A DNA stretch of 64,000 nt, from NCBI GenBank assembly GCA_934096265.1, contig CAKOLI010000005.1, forward strand, positions 4,122 to 68,121. The letters are read 5' to 3'. Origin of the DNA: an uncultured Bacilli bacterium (lineage in GTDB: Bacteria > Bacillota_I > Bacilli_A > RF39 > UBA660). A program made the translations under genes and the position numbers. Position 1 is the stretch's first letter. Each line of letters begins with the position of its first letter. Shown here piece by piece: positions 27,001 to 34,585 of the stretch. A model generated the notes under the pieces. The model did not search any database. It saw only the letters and a list, made by a program, of their open reading frames with translations, and was not told where the DNA came from.

Positions 27001-28607
27001 AATACGAAAGCGAAAACTCCAACAACATTCCAACATTACTATTCTATCTATATCACTCTAAAAACCTAAATACAACAGCAAGATTAGGTAAAGTAAAAAT
27101 TTCTGTAAGAGTAGAAACACCAATTAACGAAATATCTAGCAAATTCACTGACCTAAACATTATCATTAATCTATCACGTGCACTGATTAATACAAACGAC
27201 TACGAAGGTGCTATTACCGCAGGAAAGAAATATGAAATGTTTGCCAACACTGCTACTAACATAACTACTAAAAGTAGCTTTAGTACATACTTTTCATTAT
27301 ATGTAGAAAGTAATAACTTCTACGCAGAAGGATACCATCGTAGCCTAATATCAAACTATATTCTACCTAAAAACACCAAAATAACAATGATAGATTATGC
27401 CAACAGTGGAGTACCAGAATACTACTACTACATAGTAAGTGAAGAAGATGTAGCCTACGCGGCCATAGAATATAATCAATATAACGAAGTATCATATAAC
27501 CTATCTAAATTCATCAAAATGGGTAGTTCTAATACAGAAAACCACTATAACGATGCACTCGCAAATAGCAATTACTATGATAGTACAACCCAAACAGCCA
27601 CAGAAGAATTTATCTTCATCGTAGACTACAGTGATGCCAACATAACAGAAGACAAAACAAATCTATATTTATTACTAGAATTAAGAAACAATAACTCTCA
27701 AGTCTTAGTAAGCGTATTAGCTCAACAACAAAACATAATGTATTATAACTTATACTACGGCAGTGATGGCATAATAGACATAGATGCACAGCTAAGTAGC
27801 AAGAACTTATATCTAGGTCACAGTACCACCTTAAACGTAACTACTGACTTCATTCAAAGTACAAATCAATCCGTTAATATATATGACACAAGTTACTTTG
27901 ATAAAAAACTCGGTATAAAACTATCAATATATGATGAACACAATAACCAAGTAAGTGGAGCAGACTTACTAGGAGTAACATTTAAATACAGAAATACTAC
28001 ATATCATCCAAGACTTGATGGCACAGTAAGATTTAACTTAGCTCCTAAAGTGGCCAACGTTTCCTCATCAATTGTAATAGATACAAAAAATAGCAACCTA
28101 GCAAGTGGTAAATATACTATAAAAATAGAATCTTTTGCATCTCCAGATGGTATATATTATGGATTAATAGCTTCTGACGTAGTTGAATTAAATCTAAATA
28201 TTGTAGATACAATATATGGCTTAAAATCTACCATAAAAGAAGAAATGTTAATTATCGATAAAGATACAGGACTAACATTATTTGATAATAATGCCCTAGT
28301 AGTAAACTTTGAGTACTCCTCTGGATTAACTAATCCTAATATAAGAGTATCATTATATCGTAGAGACTACCAAGCAATAACTACAAATCTATATAACAAA
28401 GTAAACTTAAAAGATTACATAACAAATACATATGATGAAACAGATACAGAATATGAGTATTATCTAACAAAGAATCCAACATCCTCATTTAACACATACT
28501 TCTATTTAAAACCTAACCTAACAACAGGTACCTATAAGCTACAATTTAGCTTATATGATGGAAATGTCTATGTTGGAGATGTATACCAATATATAATTAT
28601 AAAATAA
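21099..28607 (+). CDS. Giant secreted protein with ~30 YGGxN beta-helix-like repeats
   Basis: 2502 residues. The ATG at 21099 has AAAGGAG eight bases upstream. A signal peptide (1-32, FSFGIEAYITTYG) is followed by a domain resembling an InlB/Flg_new repeat (FNGWIT...IELYASW, near 145-205), segments with close Cys pairs (WCFDENGCTYY, TCNKQSGCTYY), then from about residue 480 a glycine-rich region. Between about 630 and 1630 the motif [VI][YF]GG[GSN]N recurs about 30 times every 20-35 residues, as in right-handed beta-helix adhesins. Residues 1236-1370 interrupt the repeats with a module resembling CBM2 (NVTWEANDAEPW, WDLTLNIPE). The last 870 residues are non-repetitive beta domains. No LPxTG or other anchor is seen. 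It is probably a matrix or adhesion protein. Confidence 0.85.
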   Translation: MFKIIKKYHITHILIIISLVLLFSFGIEAYITTYGDYVSTFNNQSGISNDVVYVNDAQSDYDYYMGLNYTHSTDGKLPTMEDKHIYTDNNLVEVALTYRANDIEQANQAYVSLTERQTTYVYYKVYAINTNNTENKDDDYVTIELIDNPYTDRPTDKGFNGWITNYISAHITYDNDTYTRYVKIPITYTQDKPNKIEIELYASWIDANVQYISQTSTISNAINNLNKKGLFQLSGRKPIYESVSNYYIKQTIEQYDRYPNGAVSSTGGNLRFWCFDENGCTYYIRPSSQAYDESNTYYKLVNGNMTETEVEITGYEDLGSIPLDTPIYGYFREKNIAYQSSYAGYYKKDATYQTSGTCNKQSGCTYYELIQYYDEDGTIETAKEDTSYYYLVTRDTNIIVLDTTTTNIWTNGQNKPFTLTSVHNKTSYINSATFEINQNTVNAYDDMTIENIKIYSRTTRKNGEVTPGSTRGSIFYGNWHNVKLGRGITAYSATYTNFGSIIGGNTASTGSSSNLTKYKLIIESGYYNSIGLTAGSYGGTIYTNAIGIYGNDYDRVTNNNDLLDIRHCASGSWGGTIYSQSNIDVALHTYIKSGKFGSNKYDYATGIYVGGRNGGTHHAPRSITVEGGYIYNLIGGPLTSQNQSEYNDTYIYIKGGSIDIVIGGAGRTETYGNRIIQMSGGQVNYSIFGGSNGITGSNSSNEQGTIDGDTLVYVGGSAIVGDEELVNNDTIESESQVESGSVFGIGNGKANYEKIGSANNSNVIIATDAIIRRNVYAGGNYGAVGINSSSPTSTSNIYIKGGLIKGSVYGGGNNNGSGSTNVNSSVNIDMTSGIINGSLYGGSNQRGIIYGSVSINVTGGIIKTSVYGGGQGGYTSSQSQGTFVSKEIEVTIGKSDITPGPTIHNNVYGGSAYGSVNGTTNSSIISNYNTKVNVNSGTVEGSVYGGGQGNDTYTPYVMGNIDVNINGGTINNVFGGNDAAGTPNGYVKVYLNGGTVNNTYGGGNKTGITTTNVYLQGGTSTNIYGGSNQSGDVEESNIITQSGTADAIYGGNNQGGITNTSNITVNGGTIDTIYGGGKLATTNTTNIELNKTTINNVYGGGEAADVSTGTNITLKGSTVGNIYGGSNQSGTVEESNIITQSGTVNTIYGGNNQGGTTKTTNIKVDGANINTIYGGGDKANTTTSNITVTSTQNKINNIFGGGNAASVDKSNITVNSGQAENIYGGSNQSGDVTNSNVDILQTENNNTTQIVANVTWEANDAEPWQSTTYKTIAKVKVELTNNTQATLDTWDLTLNIPESILFTNYTSSNIDVTDSTYKINQVNKYYGNNTISAQGTHTIEFEVLSMIPKEDFDIGYIFESTPYKYSVPLKTYIANIYGGNNQGGTTQNTDIYVKDALIGNIYGGGNAAPSGNTKIYLENSTVKDEIYGGGNQASVNNNTDVDIINATINGSIFGGGNAGTVEGSTNLYISNTTVLESAYAGGNGITAIVKGNTLVNIDGTSNIGKHVFGGGNAAATGNENQNTSNSIVNIAGATIDGNVYGGANTSVINGCANVNIGIDAVTESSLIKGNIDIKGTVFGGGEANAGGSQIFDWSFISVTDGINVLIDGNNHDTFNIGTSIFGSGNASSSAGISNVTIKNYGTIDDYKKNVSIQRATNVTIDNSAIELEGIADRTNELFSDVPFTIARVDELKIKNNTTLFLQTNTNLLKAFTSLVDVYDESTNTYKEEVAKVTINNETNEINSNVTNRLYIWESKNVNVLLDIAGTSYGKVTGMTFFGMFNHDRNGNVVTGMYSKDYTNGSEISSNVLSYFSDGAYVMGLHAVNHDIKIDGFYTNYKDENDFKHIKVDYIKPTSLGDNCYKWVVGAPVLAYEIEDLKASKYSTLGTVELPLIDFSDPNTKFYIEGFAYNELDPTISLIDSKDIPRIASDTTIADTVMSLVMESSNVGWITKGTTTFKTDGNIPSGTLEYESENSNNIPTLLFYLYHSKNLNTTARLGKVKISVRVETPINEISSKFTDLNIIINLSRALINTNDYEGAITAGKKYEMFANTATNITTKSSFSTYFSLYVESNNFYAEGYHRSLISNYILPKNTKITMIDYANSGVPEYYYYIVSEEDVAYAAIEYNQYNEVSYNLSKFIKMGSSNTENHYNDALANSNYYDSTTQTATEEFIFIVDYSDANITEDKTNLYLLLELRNNNSQVLVSVLAQQQNIMYYNLYYGSDGIIDIDAQLSSKNLYLGHSTTLNVTTDFIQSTNQSVNIYDTSYFDKKLGIKLSIYDEHNNQVSGADLLGVTFKYRNTTYHPRLDGTVRFNLAPKVANVSSSIVIDTKNSNLASGKYTIKIESFASPDGIYYGLIASDVVELNLNIVDTIYGLKSTIKEEMLIIDKDTGLTLFDNNALVVNFEYSSGLTNPNIRVSLYRRDYQAITTNLYNKVNLKDYITNTYDETDTEYEYYLTKNPTSSFNTYFYLKPNLTTGTYKLQFSLYDGNVYVGDVYQYIIIK
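24160..24785 (+). repeat. ~300-bp tandem DNA repeat inside the giant gene
   Basis: The block containing GGAGG(T/C)TCTAACCAAAGTGG occurs near 24171, 24468 and 24768, spacings of 297 and 300 bases (99 and 100 codons). The first two copies stay nearly identical for about 80 bases (NIYGGSNQSG then VEESNI). Related ACGGAGGAAACAACCAAGGA blocks occur near 24244, 24541 and 25229. Recent in-frame amplification is likely. Confidence 0.85.
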
Positions 28608-28617
28608 ATACTATAGC

Positions 28618-28656
28618 AAACTATTAGTAAGTACATTCTTATTAATAGTTTTTTTA
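28618..28656 (+). terminator. Terminator of the giant gene
   Basis: AAACTATTAGTAAG pairs with CTTATTAATAGTTT (one G-U), followed by seven T. Confidence 0.85.
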
Positions 28657-28695
28657 TTAAAAGATGTCTAGTACTTGTATAAAAATCCAATTAAG

Positions 28696-28724
28696 TAGAC
28701 ATTTTTCAAATATTTTGTTACAAT
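28696..28724 (+). promoter_or_regulatory. Promoter of the coiled-coil gene pair
   Basis: TAGACA (28696-28701), 17 bases, TACAAT (28719-28724). Confidence 0.5.
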
Positions 28725-28749
28725 AAATATATGAGTAGGAAGTGGTAAA

Positions 28750-28887
28750 ATGTATCAAAACGAACTAGACATAGAAAAACAAAGTCATAAAGATTTACTA
28801 GAAATGTATAAACTACTAAAAGAGTATACAACCAAATTAGAACACCAATTAGAAGAGTTGAAAAAGGAAATAGAAAAAAATGATTGA
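28750..28887 (+). CDS. 45-residue coiled-coil protein
   Basis: A short gene with GGAAGTGG nine bases before the ATG. The product is almost wholly charged and helical (DLLEMYKLLKEYTTKLEHQL), with hydrophobic residues in heptad spacing, so a small coiled coil is expected. Its final codons overlap the next start (ATGATTGA), so translation is probably coupled. Function not known. Confidence 0.7.
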   Translation: MYQNELDIEKQSHKDLLEMYKLLKEYTTKLEHQLEELKKEIEKND

Positions 28888-30400
28888 AGCACTAACAAAA
28901 CAAATAAACGTCGACAAAGAAGTTTTAAACATATTACCACAAAATAACATCAAGAATAAAAAAATATACCTATCTAAATTAGAAGAAATATTAAATAAAT
29001 ATAAACAATATCAAAACAAAATATATACTGAAATAGAAAAAAGAAATAATATTCTAACAAACATAAATAAAAATAATAAACTAGATACCCTAAAAGAAGA
29101 AATAGACAAAGTACAAAGCATTATGTATTTATATAATGACTATAAATTCCCAATATCAAAAATGGGTATAGACATTATAATATATAACCTAAGCCAATTT
29201 AATAAATTAAAAGAAGAAGATATTAATGACAGTATATATAAACTAATAAGCATATACAAAGAAGTAGGTATAGATATTTCTATAGACAGCTTCAAATATA
29301 GCATCTTCGCCTATGAATACATGAAGGTATATCTAAATTATTTAGATAACAAACAATATAATTGCCCTGAAGTAAGCGAATGCTTTGAAAAATTATATTG
29401 GAAATGTCCTGATTTAATAACTCATCTAAAACTATGCTTTATATCGATATATTATAAAAATATAAAAAAATTTGAAAAATACTTAAATGACTTAAAAGAA
29501 CAAAATACCTTTGATATAAATAATTATTATGAACTAATAAAAACATATGATTTAATAAAAGAAAGTGATATATATATATTACTAAATAAATTCATAAACA
29601 AAGAGCTAAATATTAAAGACTATCAAGAAGACAAAATAAATAAACTTCTAAGTGAACTAACAGATGATTCTTTAGAAGATATATCTGATGATATCCAAAA
29701 ATTAATATATACATTGAAAGAATACAAAGGATACTTAGATTATCTATTTCTAATCGAAGATATAAACAAACTATATGAACAACGTCAAAGCTTCAAAGAT
29801 TGCTCTAAAAAAACAATAAAAGAAATAACTAAAAAAGAAAAAATCTTATCTAAATATAATAAAACTCTATTCAAAATATGGAATAAATTTAATAAAGAAA
29901 GAAAAATAAATAAATATAGCATTGCTATAAACGATACATTAAAAGAAATAAATAGTTTATATATAGAATTAGAAGAGAACTTGTTTAAAGAGCAAATATA
30001 TAACTTCCTAAATGACTCATCTACAATACTAGATGTTCTATCATTATGTTACTCTAATTACACATATCTAACAAACACTATCAAAGCAAAAGAGGAAACT
30101 ATCCCAGATACTTCTATTAAGGAAATAAGAAAAAATTTATTTACTCTTATAACAAGCCCATACAATACTATTATAAACAACACAACATTTAAAACAACTG
30201 AAGATATAAAAACAATAATCAAAGATAAATATAACTTGATTAATATTAAAATAACCCTAAACAACTTAGAAGATAGTTCTATATTAAATTTTATTAGTCT
30301 AATAAACAACATCTTAATATATAAAAACATTACAAATAGTATATTAAAAGTAAATGATATAGAGTTTATCTTAGAATCAAACGAAATATTACAAAAGTAA
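28880..30400 (+). CDS. Helical hypothetical protein, 506 residues
   Basis: Not recognised. It is Lys/Asn/Ile-rich, soluble and predicted mostly helical, with coiled-coil stretches near 35-75 and 265-345 and four Cys clustered between about 165 and 195 (NCPEVSECFEKLYWKCPDL and KLCF), a possible metal site. There is no signal peptide. It shares a transcript with the 45-residue coiled-coil gene, and the stop lies in a terminator hairpin. It may form a cytoskeletal or scaffold element with that partner, which is speculation. Confidence 0.7.
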   Translation: MIEALTKQINVDKEVLNILPQNNIKNKKIYLSKLEEILNKYKQYQNKIYTEIEKRNNILTNINKNNKLDTLKEEIDKVQSIMYLYNDYKFPISKMGIDIIIYNLSQFNKLKEEDINDSIYKLISIYKEVGIDISIDSFKYSIFAYEYMKVYLNYLDNKQYNCPEVSECFEKLYWKCPDLITHLKLCFISIYYKNIKKFEKYLNDLKEQNTFDINNYYELIKTYDLIKESDIYILLNKFINKELNIKDYQEDKINKLLSELTDDSLEDISDDIQKLIYTLKEYKGYLDYLFLIEDINKLYEQRQSFKDCSKKTIKEITKKEKILSKYNKTLFKIWNKFNKERKINKYSIAINDTLKEINSLYIELEENLFKEQIYNFLNDSSTILDVLSLCYSNYTYLTNTIKAKEETIPDTSIKEIRKNLFTLITSPYNTIINNTTFKTTEDIKTIIKDKYNLINIKITLNNLEDSSILNFISLINNILIYKNITNSILKVNDIEFILESNEILQK

Positions 30401-30418
30401 GCCTTAGGGCTTTTTTTC
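30397..30418 (+). terminator. Short terminator
   Basis: AAGCC-TTAG-GGCTT stem-loop followed by TTTTTC; the stem overlaps the stop codon of the preceding gene. Confidence 0.75.
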
Positions 30419-30461
30419 TATCTAATTTTTTGCTATAATATAATTATTAGGAAGGTGAATT

Positions 30462-31673
30462 ATGAAAGAGAATGTTAAACTAATTATAGGGAGTGTAATA
30501 TTTTATATAGCTTTAATATTTATATCAGTCTATTTTCTATTAATACCAGGTATTAATAAAATAAATACAGTAAGAAATTATAAAGAATTAACTTACGAAG
30601 AAAAAACTAAATTAATAGATGAAATTAACACAAAATATACCAATTTAGAAAATGAAGTAAATGATAAATATATAAAATTAATTAATGAAGTAAACGAAGA
30701 ATATGACCCTCTTATTGAAGAAATAAATAACAAATACACCGAAGAAGAAAATAACATAGAAGCTAAATATAAAACTAAAGAAAACGAAATTACTAAAAAA
30801 ATTAACGATGCCAAAGTAAGAGAAACAAAAGAATTTTTTAAAAATGGACTAAGTGCTAAATATTATAGCATTGGAGAAGAAATTGAGAGCTTAAACGATG
30901 AAAAATATAAATTAACAGAAGAAAAGAAAGAAGAACTAAATAAGTTAAATGAAACCAAACAAAATAAAACTAATCCTTACATTACCAAGAAAACATCCGC
31001 GATAAGAAATCATGAACTTAATAAAAAAAGTGAACTTAACTTATTAAACACTAACAAAAATAAAGAAATAAATAAAATAGATAACCAAAAACGTACTAAC
31101 ACAGTTAACAAAAGCATTGGTATACTATTAATTATCCTTAGTATAATATTAATTATTATCCCTATTATATTTATTATCAAAACATATAACAAACTAACTA
31201 AACTAAATAATAATGTTAACTCTAAATGGAGTGACATAGACGTCTTATTAAAACAAAGAAGTGACTTAATACCTAATATAGTAGATAGCATTAAAGGATA
31301 TTCACATCATGAAAAAAATACTCTAACTAGTGTTATTGAAGCAAGAGAAAAAGTAATGAAAGCAAGTAATAAGAAAGAGGAAATAGATAGCAACAAACAC
31401 TTAGAAGAAGCTTTAAATAATATATTCTTATTAAATGAAAAATATCCTGACCTAAAAAGTGATAAAAGTTATAATAAACTAATAGATAATTTAAAAGAAA
31501 TAGAAGATAATATATCTATTACTAGAAAAGAATACAACAATAGTGTATTAAAGTATATGAATAACATAGAAGTATTTCCTTCTAATATAGTTGCAAGCTT
31601 ATTTAACTTTAAAGAAGAATACTACTTCAAAACTAAAGAAGAAGAAAAAGAAAACGTTAAGGTAAAATTTTAG
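30462..31673 (+). CDS. LemA-family membrane protein with an extra coiled-coil domain
   Basis: 403 residues, about twice the usual LemA size. A first membrane helix (8-30) is followed by about 160 residues of highly charged helix with repeated NxxY/EEINxKY patterns, then a second membrane helix (about 208-232) and the LemA core: NNVNSKWSDIDVLLKQRSDLIPNIVDSIKGY, HHEKNTLTSVIEAREKV and the C-terminal EYNNSVLKYMNNIEVFPSNIVASLF. LemA proteins are membrane proteins of uncertain function linked to envelope stress. The ATG follows GGAAGGTG; a TATAAT lies 30 bases upstream. It is paired with a 527-residue membrane protein. Confidence 0.85.
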   Translation: MKENVKLIIGSVIFYIALIFISVYFLLIPGINKINTVRNYKELTYEEKTKLIDEINTKYTNLENEVNDKYIKLINEVNEEYDPLIEEINNKYTEEENNIEAKYKTKENEITKKINDAKVRETKEFFKNGLSAKYYSIGEEIESLNDEKYKLTEEKKEELNKLNETKQNKTNPYITKKTSAIRNHELNKKSELNLLNTNKNKEINKIDNQKRTNTVNKSIGILLIILSIILIIIPIIFIIKTYNKLTKLNNNVNSKWSDIDVLLKQRSDLIPNIVDSIKGYSHHEKNTLTSVIEAREKVMKASNKKEEIDSNKHLEEALNNIFLLNEKYPDLKSDKSYNKLIDNLKEIEDNISITRKEYNNSVLKYMNNIEVFPSNIVASLFNFKEEYYFKTKEEEKENVKVKF

Positions 31674-31681
31674 GAGTTATT

Positions 31682-33265
31682 ATGAAAAAAGAAAATATTT
31701 ATTGTATTATAATTACCTTGATTATAGGATTAATAAGTTATTACCTATTCTTACCTCCAATTAATATTCATAGCATTGGCTTTTTAGCTTACATAATATT
31801 TATACTTACTATATTTACTATATGTAATTCAATAGGAAGTATCATATCTAAAAGAAGATTAAAAGATATAGTTAAAATGCCTAAGTATTATATAATTATT
31901 TTACTACTAATATTTAGCTATATATTTATAGGCAATATTATATGCAGCCCTATATTTATGAGCAAGAGTTATAGCAATAGAATAACGATTAATGAAGATA
32001 AAGGATTTATAAATGATGTTAAAGAAGTTGACTTCACTAAACTACCCCTACTAGATAAAGATAGTACAGAAAAATTAGGAGACAGAGTAGTAGGCAGAAT
32101 GCCAGAGATGGTTAGCCAATACTACGTAAGTAACTATTATACTCAAATCAACTATGATGGTAACATCATAAGAGTCACTCCTCTTGAATATAATGGGTTC
32201 TTCAAATGGATGAAAAATAAAGACAAAGGAGTAACTGGCTACATAGTAGTTAATAGTGTTGATGGTACTAGTGAACTTGTTAACTTAGAAAAAGGAATGA
32301 AATATACAAACGGTGCCTATTTTGGTAAATACTTAAAAAGACATTTAAGATTTAAATATCCTACCTATATATTCGGCGAAGAAAATTTTGAACTTGATAA
32401 TAATGGCAAACCATTCTATGTAGTACCCGTTATTAAGTATACTGCAGTAGGATTAAAGAAAGATATCAAAGGTGTAGTAATCGTAAATCCCGTAAATGGA
32501 GAAAGTACCTATTACAAAGTAGGAGAAGTACCTAGTTGGGTAGATCATGTATATGATGCAGATTTAATTATAGAACAAGTAGATGACTGGGGTATGTATC
32601 AAAAAGGATTTTTAAACTCCCTATTTAGCCAAACCGGCGTTGTTATGACCACTGATGGATATAATTATTTAGTACAAGATGATGATGTATATCTATATAC
32701 TGGTATTACTTCTGTATCAAGTGATGAAAGTAACATAGGATTTATATTAACTAACATGAGGACAAAAGAGACACATTTCTACAAAGTACCAGGTGCAGAA
32801 GAATACAGTGCCATGGCGAGCGCAGAAGGACAAGTACAACAAATGAAATATGAAAGTACTTTTCCACTTCTAATAAACCTAAATAATAGACCAACATATT
32901 TAGTTAGTCTAAAAGATAACGCTGGACTAGTAAAAATGTATGCCTTTATAGATGTAGAAGACTACCAAAAAGTAGTAGTAACAGATGCTAGCTTAGGAAT
33001 AGAAAAAGCCAAAGATAATTACTTAAATAGCATTTCCTTTGAAGACAAAAAAATAGAAGAGAGTAAAACTATAAAAGTTAAAGAAATTAAGGAAGTAGTA
33101 ATTGATGGTAATACATATTACTACATAATCGATACTGATAATAATAAATATAAAGCATCAATTAAAACTAACAAAGATATACTTCCATTTATAAAAGAAA
33201 ATGATAACATCAAAATATACATAAAAAGTATAAAAGATGTAACAGAAATAACTAAAGTAGAATAA
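31682..33265 (+). CDS. Conserved-looking membrane protein with a large external domain
   Basis: 527 residues. Three membrane helices in the first 115 residues are followed by a beta-rich domain with RVVGRMPEMVSQYYVSN near 140-155 and repeated units of the type GYIVVNSVDGTSELV and GVVIVNPVNGESTYY, which look like two copies of a PepSY-like or beta-propeller-like unit. The end (about 455-527) forms a small OB-like strand region (YYYIIDTDNNKYKAS). I do not recognise a family with confidence. It lies eight bases after the LemA gene with AGGAG, and is followed by a hairpin, so the two form an operon. Confidence 0.6.
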   Translation: MKKENIYCIIITLIIGLISYYLFLPPINIHSIGFLAYIIFILTIFTICNSIGSIISKRRLKDIVKMPKYYIIILLLIFSYIFIGNIICSPIFMSKSYSNRITINEDKGFINDVKEVDFTKLPLLDKDSTEKLGDRVVGRMPEMVSQYYVSNYYTQINYDGNIIRVTPLEYNGFFKWMKNKDKGVTGYIVVNSVDGTSELVNLEKGMKYTNGAYFGKYLKRHLRFKYPTYIFGEENFELDNNGKPFYVVPVIKYTAVGLKKDIKGVVIVNPVNGESTYYKVGEVPSWVDHVYDADLIIEQVDDWGMYQKGFLNSLFSQTGVVMTTDGYNYLVQDDDVYLYTGITSVSSDESNIGFILTNMRTKETHFYKVPGAEEYSAMASAEGQVQQMKYESTFPLLINLNNRPTYLVSLKDNAGLVKMYAFIDVEDYQKVVVTDASLGIEKAKDNYLNSISFEDKKIEESKTIKVKEIKEVVIDGNTYYYIIDTDNNKYKASIKTNKDILPFIKENDNIKIYIKSIKDVTEITKVE

Positions 33266-33278
33266 ACCTACTTTTTTT
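33254..33278 (+). terminator. Terminator of the LemA operon
   Basis: AAAGTAG pairs with CTACTTT followed by a T run; the stem overlaps the stop codon. Confidence 0.8.
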
Positions 33279-33398
33279 AATTTATAATTAAAATTCCTCT
33301 TTCATATGTAGACAAAAGTAGAACTAAACAAAATTAAACAATAAAATTAAATGATTTTGCTTTATTCTGTAAAAATCTATAATTATATCCTAAAACAA

Positions 33399-33427
33399 TT
33401 GCACAATAACTAAAATTATGATATACT
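33399..33427 (+). promoter_or_regulatory. Promoter of the second matrix module
   Basis: TTGCAC (33399-33404), 17 bases, TATACT (33422-33427), 17 bases before the start codon; closely similar to the promoter at 12244. Confidence 0.65.
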
Positions 33428-33443
33428 TTAAACGGTGGTAGAT

Positions 33444-33974
33444 ATGAAAAAAATCTTTAAAATGCTATTATATATTCTTATGGTTCCATATCTTTTTATT
33501 GCAGTATTTTTAACTGTATGTCTTCTAAATTATAATGATTATAACGTAACCGAAATAAATGGTAAATCATTCATAATAATAAGAGACAATAAATTAGAAC
33601 CAACATATAAAAAGAATGACTTAGTAATAGTAAAAAAGAATGACTTAAACGAATTAAAACCTAATGATGAAATATTTTTCTATAGTAAAGGTAAAGACCA
33701 AATAAACGTAAATATTGGTAAAATAACTGAAATTAAACCAATTACAGATGAAGAAGGAACAATTATAGTAGAAGGGGACTATCCTATAACAGGTAAATTC
33801 TTTATTGGAGCAAAAGAAACTAGCAAAATATATAGTAACTTAGGTGGTATACTTTCAGTACTAGAATCAAGATGGGGTTATTTATTTATAATTGTATTTC
33901 CTATATTATTACTATTTATATATGAAATATACGCATTTATTATGGAAGTAAAAAAGCCTTTAGAAGAAGAGTAA
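33444..33974 (+). CDS. Second SipW-like protein without catalytic Ser/His
   Basis: 176 residues from the ATG at 33444; the upstream GTG at 33435 is part of the GGTGGTAG ribosome site that is also found before the paralogue at 12291. Topology and length match the SipW fold: membrane helix 8-28, a beta domain, helix near 145-167. The box LEPTYKKNDLVIVKK aligns with the active-site region of SipW, but the catalytic Ser is Lys50, and INVNIGKI replaces the His segment. The phrase YNVTEIN near residue 33 and the ending LESRWGYLF are shared with the 12291 protein. It is one base before a TasA-like gene. Confidence 0.8.
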   Translation: MKKIFKMLLYILMVPYLFIAVFLTVCLLNYNDYNVTEINGKSFIIIRDNKLEPTYKKNDLVIVKKNDLNELKPNDEIFFYSKGKDQINVNIGKITEIKPITDEEGTIIVEGDYPITGKFFIGAKETSKIYSNLGGILSVLESRWGYLFIIVFPILLLFIYEIYAFIMEVKKPLEEE

Positions 33975-33975
33975 T

Positions 33976-34569
33976 ATGAAAAAAAGGATATTATTTATCT
34001 CCATATTGATGCTTTTTTTTACTTTATATCAAGTTGCAAAGACATACGCCTTATTTGAAAGTAATAAAAATTACCAAATCAGTAATGATATAGCCAAATG
34101 GATAATCGATATTAATAACTCATCTATTCCAAGCACTAACACTTTTACAATAGATAAAATTACCTATACCGAAAGTGAATATATAATAAATAACAAAATT
34201 GCACCAGGACTATGTGGATATTTTGATATACAACTAAATTCAAGCAAAAGCGAAGTATCTGTAAGATATGATATATCTCTTGATACAACCGCTATAGAAG
34301 ATACATCAATAAACATAAATCAAGTCAAAGAACTAAATAACAAAGAATTAATACTAAGTGCTAAAAACACTTATACTGGTATAATAAAACTAAAAGACGA
34401 AGATAAAACACACACCATAAGAGTTAATGTATGTTGGGATAACAACGAAGATTATAATAATAAAGATAGTGAAATAGGATTGAAAACAGATGGTACAATC
34501 AACCTAATAGTAAACATTACTCTTACGCAATACCTAAATGAAGAAATACCAACATATGTAGAAGAATAG
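33976..34569 (+). CDS. TasA-like exported protein
   Basis: 197 residues. A short basic start and hydrophobic core end in AKTYALFESN, the SipW-type cleavage context. The mature domain has KIAPGLCGYFDIQLNSSKSE and VRYDISLD, matching PGVIAPTSSGYFDIIID and FKYNIS in the minus-strand paralogue at 18633, and HTIRVNVCWDNNEDY near the end, matching its MYIEWIDDD. Two cysteines may pair. It sits between the dead and active signal peptidase genes. Confidence 0.8.
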   Translation: MKKRILFISILMLFFTLYQVAKTYALFESNKNYQISNDIAKWIIDINNSSIPSTNTFTIDKITYTESEYIINNKIAPGLCGYFDIQLNSSKSEVSVRYDISLDTTAIEDTSININQVKELNNKELILSAKNTYTGIIKLKDEDKTHTIRVNVCWDNNEDYNNKDSEIGLKTDGTINLIVNITLTQYLNEEIPTYVEE

Positions 34570-34585
34570 ATAGTGAGGTTATATA

